Made by a program: the position numbers and the translations under genes. A stretch of DNA of 64,000 nt, taken from NCBI GenBank assembly GCA_025642065.1, contig JAODUP010000031.1:82001-146000 (forward strand), read 5' to 3'. The notes under the pieces were generated by a model that worked only from the letters and a program-made list of their open reading frames with translations, searched no databases and was not told the origin of the DNA. This document shows, piece by piece, positions 1 to 13,000 of the stretch (the first letter of the stretch is position 1; every line of letters begins with the position of its first letter). This DNA comes from Paralvinella palmiformis (Eukaryota > Annelida > Polychaeta > Terebellida > Alvinellidae).

Positions 1-542
1 TATCATGGAAGGAAATTGGGTCCTCATCACAAGTTGGGCGGTAGGTGCAGTTGGCGGCTGTTTGCAGATGGTGGCGTTAGACCCTAAATCCATTTTTTTA
101 CTTACATGTTTGATTGGCCAGATATTGTATTTGTAGCCAACAATAAAATTATTGTCCTTTAAAATTCTGTAGGGATAAATTCTTCCAGCATTCAACAATT
201 TAAATGCAAATTTTATAAGGAGTAAGTCATGATTAGCATCGCTATCAAATTGCTATGATTTTGATCTAAAAATGTGTATTTTGGCTGTTTACTGAATATG
301 TTATCTTTGAAGAGAACAAAAAACATGAAGATTCTATGATGATTACTAGTCTGATGTGATACTTTTTGTCACAGAATCAGTAGTAGTTAATTGTAATATT
401 TGAACATTAATATCTAGCACCATTTATCAATTATGACTTAAATTCAGTAAACTGTAAGGATACATGAGGGATAGATCTTATTTTATTATGACCCAAGTAT
501 TTAGGCTTTGTTGATTTGTTGATTACGCTGCTCAATAAAATG

Positions 543-1349
543 AGAGTCAAACCTGCTCTTATGACCTGTTTGGAAGTGCCACCTGCTATTAAACGCCGCA
601 TTTCCAAAGTCCAGATGCAAGTCCCATTCAAACTGACCTGTCTAGAGCCGCCACCTGCCCAACGCAGCCAAATGCCACAGTGTTAGGGTTCCCGGCCAAC
701 AATATTACCTGTCAAGCAACTGGCAGTTGCAATGATTTGATTGAGGATTGATTAGCATGATTGAGTGCTGATTGTCATTGGCTGAACATTACCAACATAT
801 TGACCAATGACAGCTCTTCCCCAGTTAAGTCTCAGACGGTGCATATGACGTTTTGCGCTGATGGTGTCTTGGCTAAATACCGGGTCGGTAAAGCATGGGA
901 ATTAGAGTGGAGGCAGCTACTATCCAGAAGTGCTTCGCTAAGGCTGATATTTTACATACGGTCAGCGACGAATTCACGTGTGATTCATCTGATGATAATG
1001 AAATCCCTATCTATGCTGCAGTATCCAAGGACTTGTTTAGCTGTGAATGAGAGAACCGTCCAACTGTAGACACCCAGATCCAAACATGTCGGCCTTCTGC
1101 TGACTGGGATCTTCCAGTCAGAGAGTTACTGGCCGAGTGTACTCCACCTTGCACAGCTAGTGACAGTGATAATAATGACAGTGAATCAACATCAACAGAG
1201 TCACAAACGCCTCCATCACTTAATAGAGCACTGGCAATGGAAAGCATTTCTGGATCGCGTCATGGACCTACAGGATATGAGTGTCACAATGTGGATGAAT
1301 TCATCACTGAAGCAAAACAAGATAAATGACTTTTATGTAATTAGATTTG

Positions 1350-1391
<42 letters not shown>

Positions 1392-1586
1392 TATATATAT
1401 ATAATCGATCTACCTGCAAAAGTATGTATATAAATGAATACAAATAAATAATATGTACTCTATGTTGTTCAGTCACTGGAAATTACACCTTTAATTAAGT
1501 ACCTGTCTGGAAGATCCATGTATCTGTAAATGCCACTTTCAGCGAGTCCACACATGTGGTGTTAAGAGCGGGTTTGACTGTATATT
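543..1586 (+). mobile_element. Decayed pogo/Tigger-type DNA transposon with transposase remnant
   Basis: The left end (545-566) reads AGTCAAACCTGCTCTTATG and the right end (about 1563-1585) reads, in reverse complement, TACAGTCAAACCCGCTCTTA. These are terminal inverted repeats of the kind known for pogo/Tigger elements. Between them a broken plus-strand frame still reads ATIQKCFAKADI (about 917-953), typical of the C-terminal part of Tigger/CENP-B-like transposases. An acidic stretch follows, and after one stop at about 1048 a Ser/Asp-rich tail runs to a TGA near 1327. A TA/CA microsatellite has expanded inside (1347-1402). The family assignment rests on the inverted repeats plus the short motif. 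Confidence 0.6.
1347..1402. repeat. (TA)n/(CA)n microsatellite
   Basis: An uninterrupted AT run passes into CACACACA and back to AT. It produces artefactual YIYIYI reading frames. It lies inside the decayed Tigger-type element. Confidence 0.9.
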
Positions 1587-3983
1587 ATATTATTGAATTG
1601 AACTACAATATTGTGGAGATATAGAGATTCAGTTACTTTCTGTGAACATCGCAGACAGTCTAATGGTGTTACATCTTCTATATCTTTTTAAGATTATGGT
1701 GAACATATTTTTGAAGAGGAAGAAGAGGTATTGTATTTAATCATTGTGCAGTCGGATATCAGTTTGTTTTTGCATCAACTAAATAAAAGGTGACATTGAA
1801 TAGCAATATTAAAAAACACAAATTTCAGTTAATATTGTAAACCTTAACTGATCAGGAGCATAGTTTCCATGGGTTTTTTTTTTTAATAACTGTATTCTTC
1901 AAATAGATTTATTCATTTAGCCATATCAATTACTATACAACTTTTTGCAGTTTTAACCCATTTCATTTGATGGAAGTTGATATGTCATGATGGAAATTAA
2001 TAATTATAATAACCTATATATAGATGGCATATGTACTTAGAAATAGATCTTTATTTTATTTGTTAATGATGACAAGATAAGGATGTGTTTGTTTACTTTT
2101 TATGTAGTAACGTCACATAATTTCTATTACCTTTGATCCCAGTTTGTATACCTTTAAAAACATTCTTCTTTTCTCTTTTATCCAGAAATGTATTTGTTAT
2201 CCAGAAATCTAAGTAATGATTATTTATGTTCTCTAATTTTGTGATACGTTGCTTTTCTTTTTTATGTTTAACATCTTATAAGTTCTTTACAATTATTAAA
2301 ACTAAATAGTTAATTGTTTTTTTTTTTTTTTGACAGTTTGTGCATTACTCTTTACATTATGTTGATTGTAATAATGGTGGTAGCTATTAATTGATGCACG
2401 GTGAAGATTTCATTATTGTGTACAAATGACACTAGTATCAAAAGTTCATCACAGTATATTTATCATGTAGGATGCAGCACATTTCTGGTGTCTGATATTA
2501 AATCAATTTCAAAGGATTATCATTCGATTTGTTGTGTGCGTTTTGAATGCTTAGATAATGTACCAGTTGGTATGACTGCATCACCCAAAAATATAAATGG
2601 GTTGGCTCATTCTGCTCAATATATATATTTATACTATATCAGATTTTTTATTTAATTACCATTAATGCCATTTTTATAACTAAAATCTTAACATATTGCA
2701 AATAAAAAAATACAATTCTATTAAGCATTATAAATACTTAAATGATCCGTCAGGTTATTATATTGGCCTATATAACAAGAAGCAAAGTAAACTGCTGGAA
2801 TTGCACATCCGTTCAAATCCAGTTCTTTTACAATATATTACAGCAACATATTTTGGTTGTACAGTGTCCTGCTTTAAATGCTACATGTAACAGGCAGCAT
2901 GATAAAAATAGAGAACGTAAAGGGACGAGAGTTTCTGGAGTCTATGAATGTGACTTACAGTATTAATATTACTATATAATATATATGTAATATGATCTTT
3001 TATCATCGATAATTTTCTATTATCCGACGCTGTTCTGGACCAGATGATATCAGATATCAAGGCTTATACTGCATGCAGATTTCCTTGAAATTTTGAAGAC
3101 TTTCTAGATTTTATTGTCATTAAATCATAAGTCCAGTTTGTTTGATTTTATGTAAGTAAATGCCTGAAATTCATCTACTGGATGAACATAATAGAAAAAC
3201 AACAACCAGAAACCATTTTTATCTTTATGTATAGATAAACCAATAATACACAAATCAATTAAACAAACAGGAGTACAAAACAGAGCAAAAGGCGATCACA
3301 TCCTCTTCTTTCAAGATGGATAACATGGCGACATTATATGATGGGCCTTGATACATGAAGTTAACATGAATCAGATTTACTCAGTAAAACATGTACTGCC
3401 ATCAACAAACATTAGATTGAAGACTTTCAGAAAATCATTCAACACACAACACAAACCGACGTCCACACACACAGCATTCTGCACTTGATATATGCAACAA
3501 TCAACCACAACACAATCAACATAATTATTGCCCAAACATCACACACAACAAATGAGTTCTAAACTAGTATTATTTGCCATTTGGTTTATACAAACTGTGC
3601 ATCATTTCACACTCGTAACCAGTTGGATACAACAAGGCTTTACAACAGAAAGAATCAGTTTTACATATTTTGGAGTTCTTCATGCATTATTTTAATTCAA
3701 TTCTCGGTAAATTTTAAGACATGTTTTATAAAGACCAATTGATATGGACCGCAGTCTACTGTGTAATACATATTCTACAATTTATACAAGGATTTATATT
3801 TACTGCATCACATAACCAGGTTTCTGAACACTGCTGGTTGTGTATGGCTTTTATCTGTATATGGCACCCTATTTTATCCTTCCTCCTGTTATATAACTGG
3901 ACATGGTATTTCACCGTCTACGGCAGTTCAATTATTAACACATCAAGATTAACATTTATGTATTTACTTAGATGCAACAATGT
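1587..3983. other. Intergenic DNA and probable LRPPRC 3' UTR
   Basis: This is AT-rich with no convincing coding exon. The part next to 3984 must contain the LRPPRC 3' UTR on the minus strand, but its end is unknown. A short stretch at 3020-3070 (tattatccgacgctgttctg, then gatatcagatatcaagg) resembles the end of another Tigger-like element. The short reading frames at 2401-2655 and 3721-3987 have AT-driven composition and no recognisable motif. Confidence 0.5.
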
Positions 3984-4079
3984 TTAATCAGAGTCCGACT
4001 GTACAGATCGGGTTCTCCTCATTACACGTTTAGACTGATTCTCTTGTTCAATCCTCTCCGCTTCTTCATATTCTTCATC
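3984..4079 (-). CDS. LRPPRC: LRPPRC terminal coding exon
   Basis: The last coding exon starts after a CACAG acceptor, reads DEEYEEAERIEQENQ then a basic run (KRVMRRTR), and stops at TAA (3984-3986). The preceding exon ends SVPWK, comparable to the human EPVPF near the C-terminus. The acidic and basic tail itself is not obviously conserved. No strong poly(A) signal was pinned down: candidate AATAAA on the minus strand lies near 3110-3115 and 2647-2652. Confidence 0.85.
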   Translation of the reverse strand, partial: DEEYEEAERIEQENQSKRVMRRTRSVQSDSD

Positions 4080-7000
4080 CTGTGATGTGACAACAATTGA
4101 ACGTATTTAAACTTTGGTCATTAATTCGGTGTGTAATAAATAGCATGGCCCAAAACATGAATTTGATGCAGAGATTAAATTCTTTCAAAGCAAACCCAAA
4201 AGCGAGAGAATGTTAGACACAAGTGTGAAAATAGCGACCAGTCAGCACATTAGTGAAACGCTCAAAAAAGTTGATAAACATTTTTCCACAACTGAATAGT
4301 AAACGAATGTTCAGCAACAGATGAAGAATTTTCTACAGAATCATTACAGATGATAAAGTATGAAATTCACTCTTACCTTCCATGGCACACTCTTCCCCTC
4401 ATTTGTCAACCATTGTTTTATTGCGCGGAGGTTTTTGAAAAAGAGGTCTGTAGTTGTAGCCCCACGCTGTTTTAGATTCTCTAATACTTTCAAAGCCTGC
4501 TCCATATTTCCAGAATTAACTGCAAAATAGAGAACAGAAATTAACTCAAGTGAATTTTCAAGAACATGCTCTGTATTCTAACAATGATAAGGATGCAAAG
4601 CTTGAAAAGATCTACATAACAACTCGGGTCTCATCTGAAAAGATCATGATAGTCCAGTTATAAAGCAGAGTAAATAACTTACCATTAGTATCTAACCATT
4701 TTCCCATTATGTACTTCCTCCCTACTGGGTTATTCTCAGTTAATCTATCAATCATGAAATCTACAAGTTGTTCAACCTACAGAAATATAAGAGTAACATT
4801 GATTCGTCTTGAAAAGCAAATACATACCACATATACATGACACGGGTCTTGCACACATTTGTCTATGAAAATACGACTTGTTTTACATCACTTATATAAA
4901 ACTTTACTTACCTGTGGTCCCATTCCATATTTGTTGATAACATTTGTGTATATGTAAAGCAGATTAGTCTGTTTAGCTATATTGGGATATTGCTGTAAAA
5001 CATAAAAGATTCTATTCTGTAATTTAAACAGATGAAACAAAAATAGACCCAATGCTAATCACTATCTAGTTTGGGGTGCAGATAATACAACAGTATTCAG
5101 TCTTTATCAGATGACCCAACTCGTAACACTAACCTCCAACATCTGTTCTGCTTTATCAAAATTCATCTTAATCAGATAATAAGCAAGGAGAGAGTCACGA
5201 GGCAAATCCTTTTGCTCACTGGAATATTCACGCTGCTCAATCACCGACACAACTGGAGTGAAACACAAAACAGCAAAATAAATAAAGTACTTGTGCAGAT
5301 GTTACAAAGGATAATTCAAAGATGATATAAAAGTGCTAAATAGTTTTTCTAACTGTACTAAGAAAATAAATAAAATAGTAACTGTTCGAGACATTTCCGA
5401 TTCTATCATATCTACTCTTACATTTGTTGAAGACATCAGGATCACTATCCACATATAATAGTATTGGTGTACTAACTAGGTCATCAATTGATATATCACT
5501 GCTCTCAAGTAACTTAACTAGTTCATCTTTTCTGCCGCTGAAAAAATCAAGACAAAAAACTACTGTAAATATTCAATTATTTTCTTGTGTCTTCATATCT
5601 TAAAATGTCTAATCTGTAAATTAAATATTTAATTAAATTAGCAATTACTTGAAATTACACTTTACATATGTTGCTATAAATATAAGCATTCCTAAAATCA
5701 GAATAGTTTTCAATAAATATTGCAGGACACTGAATGGCCTAAATTGTGTGGATGTGTCGTTAATCAATATTTATCCATCCTTCAATAAATATTGCCCTCT
5801 CAAATTAACACATCAAGTAAGACGATAAATTAATTTATGTTGCTACATATACGACCTCTTAATGTTACCTTTTCTGCTAAAATTAGCATGACCAATTCAG
5901 TCTTATTTGACAGTAACCATAATGCATGTTAATATGATTAAATAACCTTTGTGCACTTGGTGGGCTAAATGGGCTGAGCAACCTCCAAAGGTAATGAAGC
6001 AAAGTTAAAGATGAAACACCCTTCAGATATACCCATGCCAAGATTCAAACTCAGGTGGTAGTGATCTGTGATCCAATGCGCTACCAGTTAGATGACAGAG
6101 TTGCCCAAACCACTACTGAACAGCTGTTATAATTCAGCCACAAAAAGGTATGATGTGTTAGCTACCTTTTGAAATAAGCAAGAACTAGACCTCGGTGTAC
6201 AGCCTGATGTAAACGTTTTGGAACTAAATCCTGAACAGTGGACAGGACTTCCACTTCACCATTATCACCCAAATGCCAGATGATACTCTTGCCAACTGGA
6301 ATATAAACAAATAAAATATTAATGCCATTCTTATCAGTTCTTGTGACAATCATAAAATATTAATCTGTGATGATACGCCTTTTATCATAAACATTAAATT
6401 AATATCATGATATGATAATCAAAGCAGTTCACTTTCATTAACAATAACCTACTGACTGAGAAAAACAATCAACTATGATATTTTGAATGAACACTTATGA
6501 ATTCAAGTAACTAATATGATCATTATTTTCTATGCATGTTACATAACTGCAGACACCATATACTTCCTTTTGAAATGTTACTATTGGAGTCAACATAATA
6601 AAAAGGAAAATAAAGAAAGTCAGGCAAAACTATGTTCCCTTGATAATTTACCATGTAAAAGTGAAATATAAAGTCAATTTATGTAATGACAAAATATTTG
6701 AGCAGCCTAAATGTGGATGCAGCAGTTTTCCAGATCTAAGTGAATCCCAAACAAAGTGGCAATAAATATATAATTTACAGCAGCTAAGTAGATATGGAAA
6801 GCTATTGTACATGGAAACTAACAAGTACTAATCAATCTCTAAATAACTTAATATAGAACAGCTAACACTTGACGATGTTTGTTTTTAACATTTTCAAGAA
6901 TCCTACTAACATCTTTCTTCCTGACGAGTCATTAGATCTTCAAGAATTCTGTGCAGTGATTTGCCCATTTCTACTGGATCACCGTTATTCATTCTGAAAT

Positions 7001-10000
7001 AAAAAATAAAATGACAGACAGAGATATTACTGCATGAAGTTTATCCACAAAGTCTTTATATTTAACTTACCTGTATTAACAAACTTAATTAATCAAGATG
7101 TATCATTCAAACGAATCACACTGACTTGTGACACAGGAATCATTTATCAATAAACATAATCTGTACTAGCTTGTGTCTATGTGAAGTGGTCTCATTTCAG
7201 ATTAAAAGAGTTTTTCAATGCTTTGACATATTTTCTAATTAGTATAAACCTAGCATATTCTAATGGGACATGATTCTATAAAGAAACTCTACTTAATGAC
7301 ATACTATATATGTGTATAAGATGATGTCTTTGGCTACTTTAAAGGCTTCAAAATTTTCTATTCCATCTTTATGAGATTTATTCATAAAAAATCTATTAAA
7401 GTGATTTCAAGCTAATTCTGATAACATATCTGAACCTGCAGCAATATAGTACCTCCAGCGACAGGTACATGTAGCATATGTATATGCAAAAATAAAACTT
7501 ATTTCCAAAACATAATTTTTTACATTTTGTTTCAATATGATCGGCAATTCACTTTGAGCTGAGTTGGATTTATGGCAGTCATAAACCTGTTTATGACATG
7601 ACTTAACTATAGTTTTATGGGAAAGCCATAAGATGGATTTATAGAAACAAATTAGCAGATATCTTGAGCTCATGCCACATGTGAATCGACTGTGGTCAAT
7701 TGCAGATATAAACGAGCACCAGCCCAAGAGATTAGTATCTTGTTTGTCATCCAATTAATGAATAAATCTATCGAATCAGGACACCCTAAGCTCTAGAAAC
7801 AAATTAACAGACCAATCAGGTCAATTGGCTTCTATTATTAAACTATTATATTAATGACATATTAGTAATTCAAGCCATTTAAAAAAAATCGTGTGTATTT
7901 GAGATAAGTATGTCAGCTGAAACTGTCATATCATAAAAAAACGGTTTAAGACATGACTTCTTATTTTTCGAAAACCTGAATATTTTTGAGGTATCAATAA
8001 ATAAACTTTTTTGTACTATATTCTAGGATTATCTCCTGGGCTTAAACACAGGCACTACCTGAAGCAGATTGAAAACTCTGTATCTCACTTTAATCCCATG
8101 AGACTTAATCATAAAGGTATCACACTGATCATACAACTCATGAAGAAATGGCTAAAATGTCTCTACTCACTCCTTCAGTTTCTTCAAAAACTCAGGGACA
8201 TTCTTATCTGCCTGCATGCCTACAATCATATTTCGTTCAGCTTTTTCCAGTTTATCTGTATCACCTGGCTGACGCCTCTCTGAACTGACCTTAGAGACCT
8301 GTCTCTGGGAAAAAGCACTTGATTGTAAATAAATCCAATAACACTCAATTCCACAGATCACACATAGCTATCCAACAACTGTACTGTGAAGTATTTGAAC
8401 TAACTTACTGGCTGGCGTCTTGGCGTCTCTTCAGTTGGTATCTTGAATGGCACTTCTATTTTTTCAGACTGGAGCACTTTGGCTAGATATCGCAGTGTTC
8501 GTCCACGTGGCTGAATACCTGCTTCTTTGTACATTTCTAACACATCAAGTGCCTTCTGCGCCTCATTCATCACTGATGAAAAGGAGTTTAAAATGTATAC
8601 ACATAACAATAAGTGTGTGTGTGTTGTGTGGAATCTGTTCCCCCAAAATAACTAGCATTTCCCAGAAAGGATTGTATATACGAACTGTTCTTACATACCA
8701 GAATAAAATCTGATTAGGTGGAAAAATGCTTCATCTAGATCACATCCTGGTACTTCTCTGACAAGTTGTATGTACTGTCTGAGTACCTCCTCCTATTAAA
8801 ATAAATCTCGATGATCACTATGTACAATATACATGAATGTCTTAAAAAACACCTAACAATTATCATCACATTCCTTATCTTTTATAAAAAATTATATTAA
8901 CCTATAACTGATGCCCACAGTGTTACATATGAATGTTTACTTTCTAATATCTACCAGAGATTGTCTCACCATGTTTTTGTTCGTAAGCTGACGACAAACT
9001 ACAGAAATAACAGCTTGGTTTGCCTTCATACCAGCACTCTGAAATATACAAATATTACTAAACTCAGAACTAATTGATTCTGTCTCCTAGATAACTGGTT
9101 TGTGTGTTACACTATAATCAGAGAAATATATCTGTAACTACTGCTATACATAGTAATGGTTAGTTAGATCCACTCTTTCATACTAAGATTTTAAAAATAA
9201 TCAAAACATTACTCACATATGTTAATATATTACCATGAAGATAATAATGTACTAGTACTGAATCTAAGGGCTAAATTAAATTTAGAGTTTTTAAACAATT
9301 TGATGTGGATTGGTGATAGATGAAAGTATCTAGGCATATTCTCCATATCAGAGTATTTGCACAAATAAAATATCAGTGGTGTATGAGACCAAGTGACATG
9401 TGACTTTTCCCAGAGGATGACATCTACAACTCCATTCATGGAGGGGATGCACTATACTAGACAGCTTCACTCAGAAATATGAGCTGGCAGGCTATATCAA
9501 CAATTCTAACTTCCAAGAACATTCCAGAGGTCTTCCCAAATAGTAGTATAATTGGTCCACAGTAACAATACCCAGCAAAAACTATCATACATGACCATCA
9601 GGCATATCTCGGGTGTCTTCAGATGAAGATGGTCTATTCATAAAAGTTCTGGAGAAATTTGTGTGACCACTTTTTGGCTGCTTGGGTGGTTTGCTAAATC
9701 AGGTAGTCAGAGTGACAGGTTGCACTGTACCTGCATGATCTTCTTAGCCTGTGCCAGTCTGTTGCATTCCATAAAAGCCACAGCCAAATGATGATGGATT
9801 TCTAATTCGTCTCGGACTTCAGTCAGCATGTCAACAACTGAAATTAGACAGTGAAAATAGTGAGTAGGGTTTACATTTAAGCTGGGATAAAAACTCCTTT
9901 AGTGTTACCTTTCTTTTAATCCTCTCTTGTCACAAACAGGAAGCAAGTAAGTGATTAGCTAGTTTAGCCTCATCAATAACGTTACCTTGACAATATGGTA

Positions 10001-13000
10001 CTCATTAATGTTGCTGCTTAATGTTCATTTATGTGTTGCATAAGAAGCCAAAGTTTATGAGGGAAAGCGAAAGATTAAACACCCATCAGACATGAGCAGG
10101 TTAGGATTTGAACCCATATGTTAGATATATGTGGCCAGCTGTGCTACCAGTTAGGACAGGACACCCTCTTTAATCATACGACTGATGCAACCATTCTTTC
10201 ATTTACTTGTGTTATCTTTGTCTGAGATATTTCATCTACAACAATTGGATACTGTGGCATTTGTGAGATGCAGTAGCATATTACCTAATTGTAAAATGTT
10301 GTTATTGTGGGTGAGTGCTTTGTCTGCCATTATTACTGGTCATACCTGGGACATATGGTTGACAAGAGGACACACTAGAAAAACATCTCACAAATATAGG
10401 TATGAGCTGAATCTGAATCCACAGTCTGTAGGTTTACAGCAAAATATGCTCTAACCACTGCACAATCAGAGTACTCATGATAAAACATCAGAGTACTCAT
10501 GATAATGTCAGTTTTACAAACATGGATGAAGGGTGAATGTTGTTTAATGACACATTGGCACAATTTAGGCCATTCAGTGTCCTTTCTCAAACATGGAAAA
10601 TGCTCCTGATTAAAATGGATCTGACTTATTACAAATGCCTCTGTTCTTTGATAAACCCACTATCTGATGCTGACAGCAACAATACACCATAGGTTTATTC
10701 ATTCTGCAATCTGACAACCTGACATGTGGTAAATTCCATTATGGAAACATAACTGGTGATAAATTCTAAACCTGGAACTGGATTTAAAAATCCAGAAAGG
10801 GAACTGAAACCAATTAATTTGGAAATGAAAATGATAAATCTAAAAAAGCTGTGGTCACACCTGGGACACGTGGCTGAAGGATGGCTTCCTATGGAAATAT
10901 ATCCAAAAAATACTGGCATAAGACGAGATAAATTCATAAAGTGAACTGTAATATAATGTTTTATATCATCATGAATAATGAATTATATTTGTTGAAAGTA
11001 TTTGCCAGTAAACTACAAACATATTGTCCCGATGATAAATCAAATCAACAACTGTTCATTTGATGTAATGTTTCAATAGATGATTCTCTTGCAAACAAGA
11101 TAATAACTGGTATTGATTGATTGATTTAGACTTAATAAAAGAATTAGAATGGATAACAAAAGGAACTAGACATTGCATCTATTGACACAGTATGACATAA
11201 ATATTTTTAATTTTTTACATAAGTTTGTGAAAAGTATATGATATGTAAGTGGAGAGATGATGATGATGCTGATTGTTGTTTTATGGCCACTTTTGTGCAC
11301 ATGGTAGGCTAAATGGGCTGTATGTAAGTGGAGAGAAGGAGATAGAGATAATGGATTGATCCATAATACAGATATATTATAAAATAGGCAGATCTGTATC
11401 CCTTATTGCCAGATTAATTCAAGTCAATTACCCTCAATATAATAATGTAAGTGACCAAATCTTGTTATTTTATAAACAGCATCAACAAGCACAGAAGATT
11501 AGATTAGATCAGATCTACAGAACACCAGGTGCTTTTTAGAACAACAATAATTTGGCTTATTTCTACATGACTTTTTACAGTTAAATAGATCTATATATTA
11601 ATATTAATCTATACATACAAGCAAGGAAATGGAAGTAGTCAAGCAGTAATAAATGGATGCATGTAAACACATATAAAACATACCTCTCTGGAGTCTTTTT
11701 GGATCTTCCTGCTCAACAAAGAATTTCAGGACTTCCGGAAATTTTGGTATCCAGCCCATTTGTGTCTTCAACTGTTCGCAAGTTTTAATGATCTCGTCAG
11801 GATCCTTGCTAGGAAAACAAATGAGTACTAATGGTATAATATCACACAAAACATTACTAATGATAAAAATTAATTTATTAAAAAATCCAGCAAGGTGTGT
11901 GTGTGTGCATGCATGCATGCACACACAAACTGAGTGAGTGACTGTTCTGTTTAGCTTCAATGCTGGTCACACTTGATATAAAGGGTGATGTGGTGTGGTG
12001 TGTGTGATTGCACATGTAAAATGTGCACACACACACACACACACAGTGTCGTAGCCAATGAAACCTTAAACACACAGTACAAGCTTAAAGCTGAAATCTG
12101 CCACCATGTCTTCCATACCTTTCCAAAGCATTATCCACAAATACATTAGCCACAACAGGAGACATCTGTGACAGGTAACCTTTATCCATAACAGTCTGAG
12201 CAGCCTCCTGAAGAAGCTGTGGATGCATTTTCTTCACATCCATTAAAAATGACATCACTCTGCCTTGAAGGTTCTTCGTAGAATCGGGACGTGCATTATA
12301 CTTCTTTAAGACATCAATAGCCTCTAAAGTATGAAAAATATTCAATGTCTGATTGCATATAAAATAAACAACACACACCCGACAAGATATTGCACCACTT
12401 AACACCCAAATTTAACTCGTAAATATAACTTGACAACAGCAGATGTAAATCGTCAACAAGCATGAATGTTTTTTGAACAGATGTGATCACACACCATTTG
12501 GATTTCCTATTTTAAGATAATGATGAGCCATAGAAACGGGAATTCTTGGTGGCAGCATATCGGATGTCATGCTTCTGGAAAATAAGAAATGAAAACATAT
12601 TTAACTAACCAAGATTTGTGTCACAGTGATCATCTACAGAGATTCAAGAATTTGCTTAAGAAATCACTATGTAGTTTACAGTGAGGACCCAGACTTACAC
12701 AAAAATGAAATAGGGTTAGGTGAAACACAACTTTGCCATATCACATTATCAAGTCATACTATCTTATGAGTGTGATCATCAATGATACCTTACTGATAAT
12801 AAACTGCTCGCTCAATTAATACTATTTCACATCTCTACTCATCATTTTTAGCAGAAGTGCAGACTGAAACATATTTGAGGAACAACCACTACTTAAATGA
12901 AATATACTGTAATAAATTAAATGTAGCAAAATGCAAAATAATTATCCTTGTTTTGCCTGTGTAACATTTGGTATTAGTGTATTTGAACCATACAATATGA

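Larger units (their letters stand above)
9838..11683. other. LRPPRC intron 21 (1.8 kb)
   Basis: This intron holds three SINE-related fragments, listed separately. The rest is AT-rich with no coding signal that I can support. Overlapping open frames at 10695-10944 on both strands read through an AT-rich segment and show no family motif. Confidence 0.5.

Noticed and set aside
1011..1247. Minus-strand 78-codon frame rich in Ser/Leu
   Set aside because: It is antisense to the Ser/Asp-rich tail of the decayed Tigger-type transposase.
3000..3078. Second Tigger-like element end (ttatccgacgctgttctgga ... tcagatatcaaggc)
   Set aside because: Only one end is visible and no partner inverted repeat was found, so it is mentioned only within the intergenic entry.
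7407..7754. 115-codon minus-strand open frame in LRPPRC intron 26
   Set aside because: No motif, no matching splice sites in phase with LRPPRC, and the flanking exons join in frame without it.
11604..12075. Cys/Val/His-rich minus-strand frames near exons 20-21
   Set aside because: Apart from the LRPPRC exon 21 segment, these read through GT/CA simple repeats.
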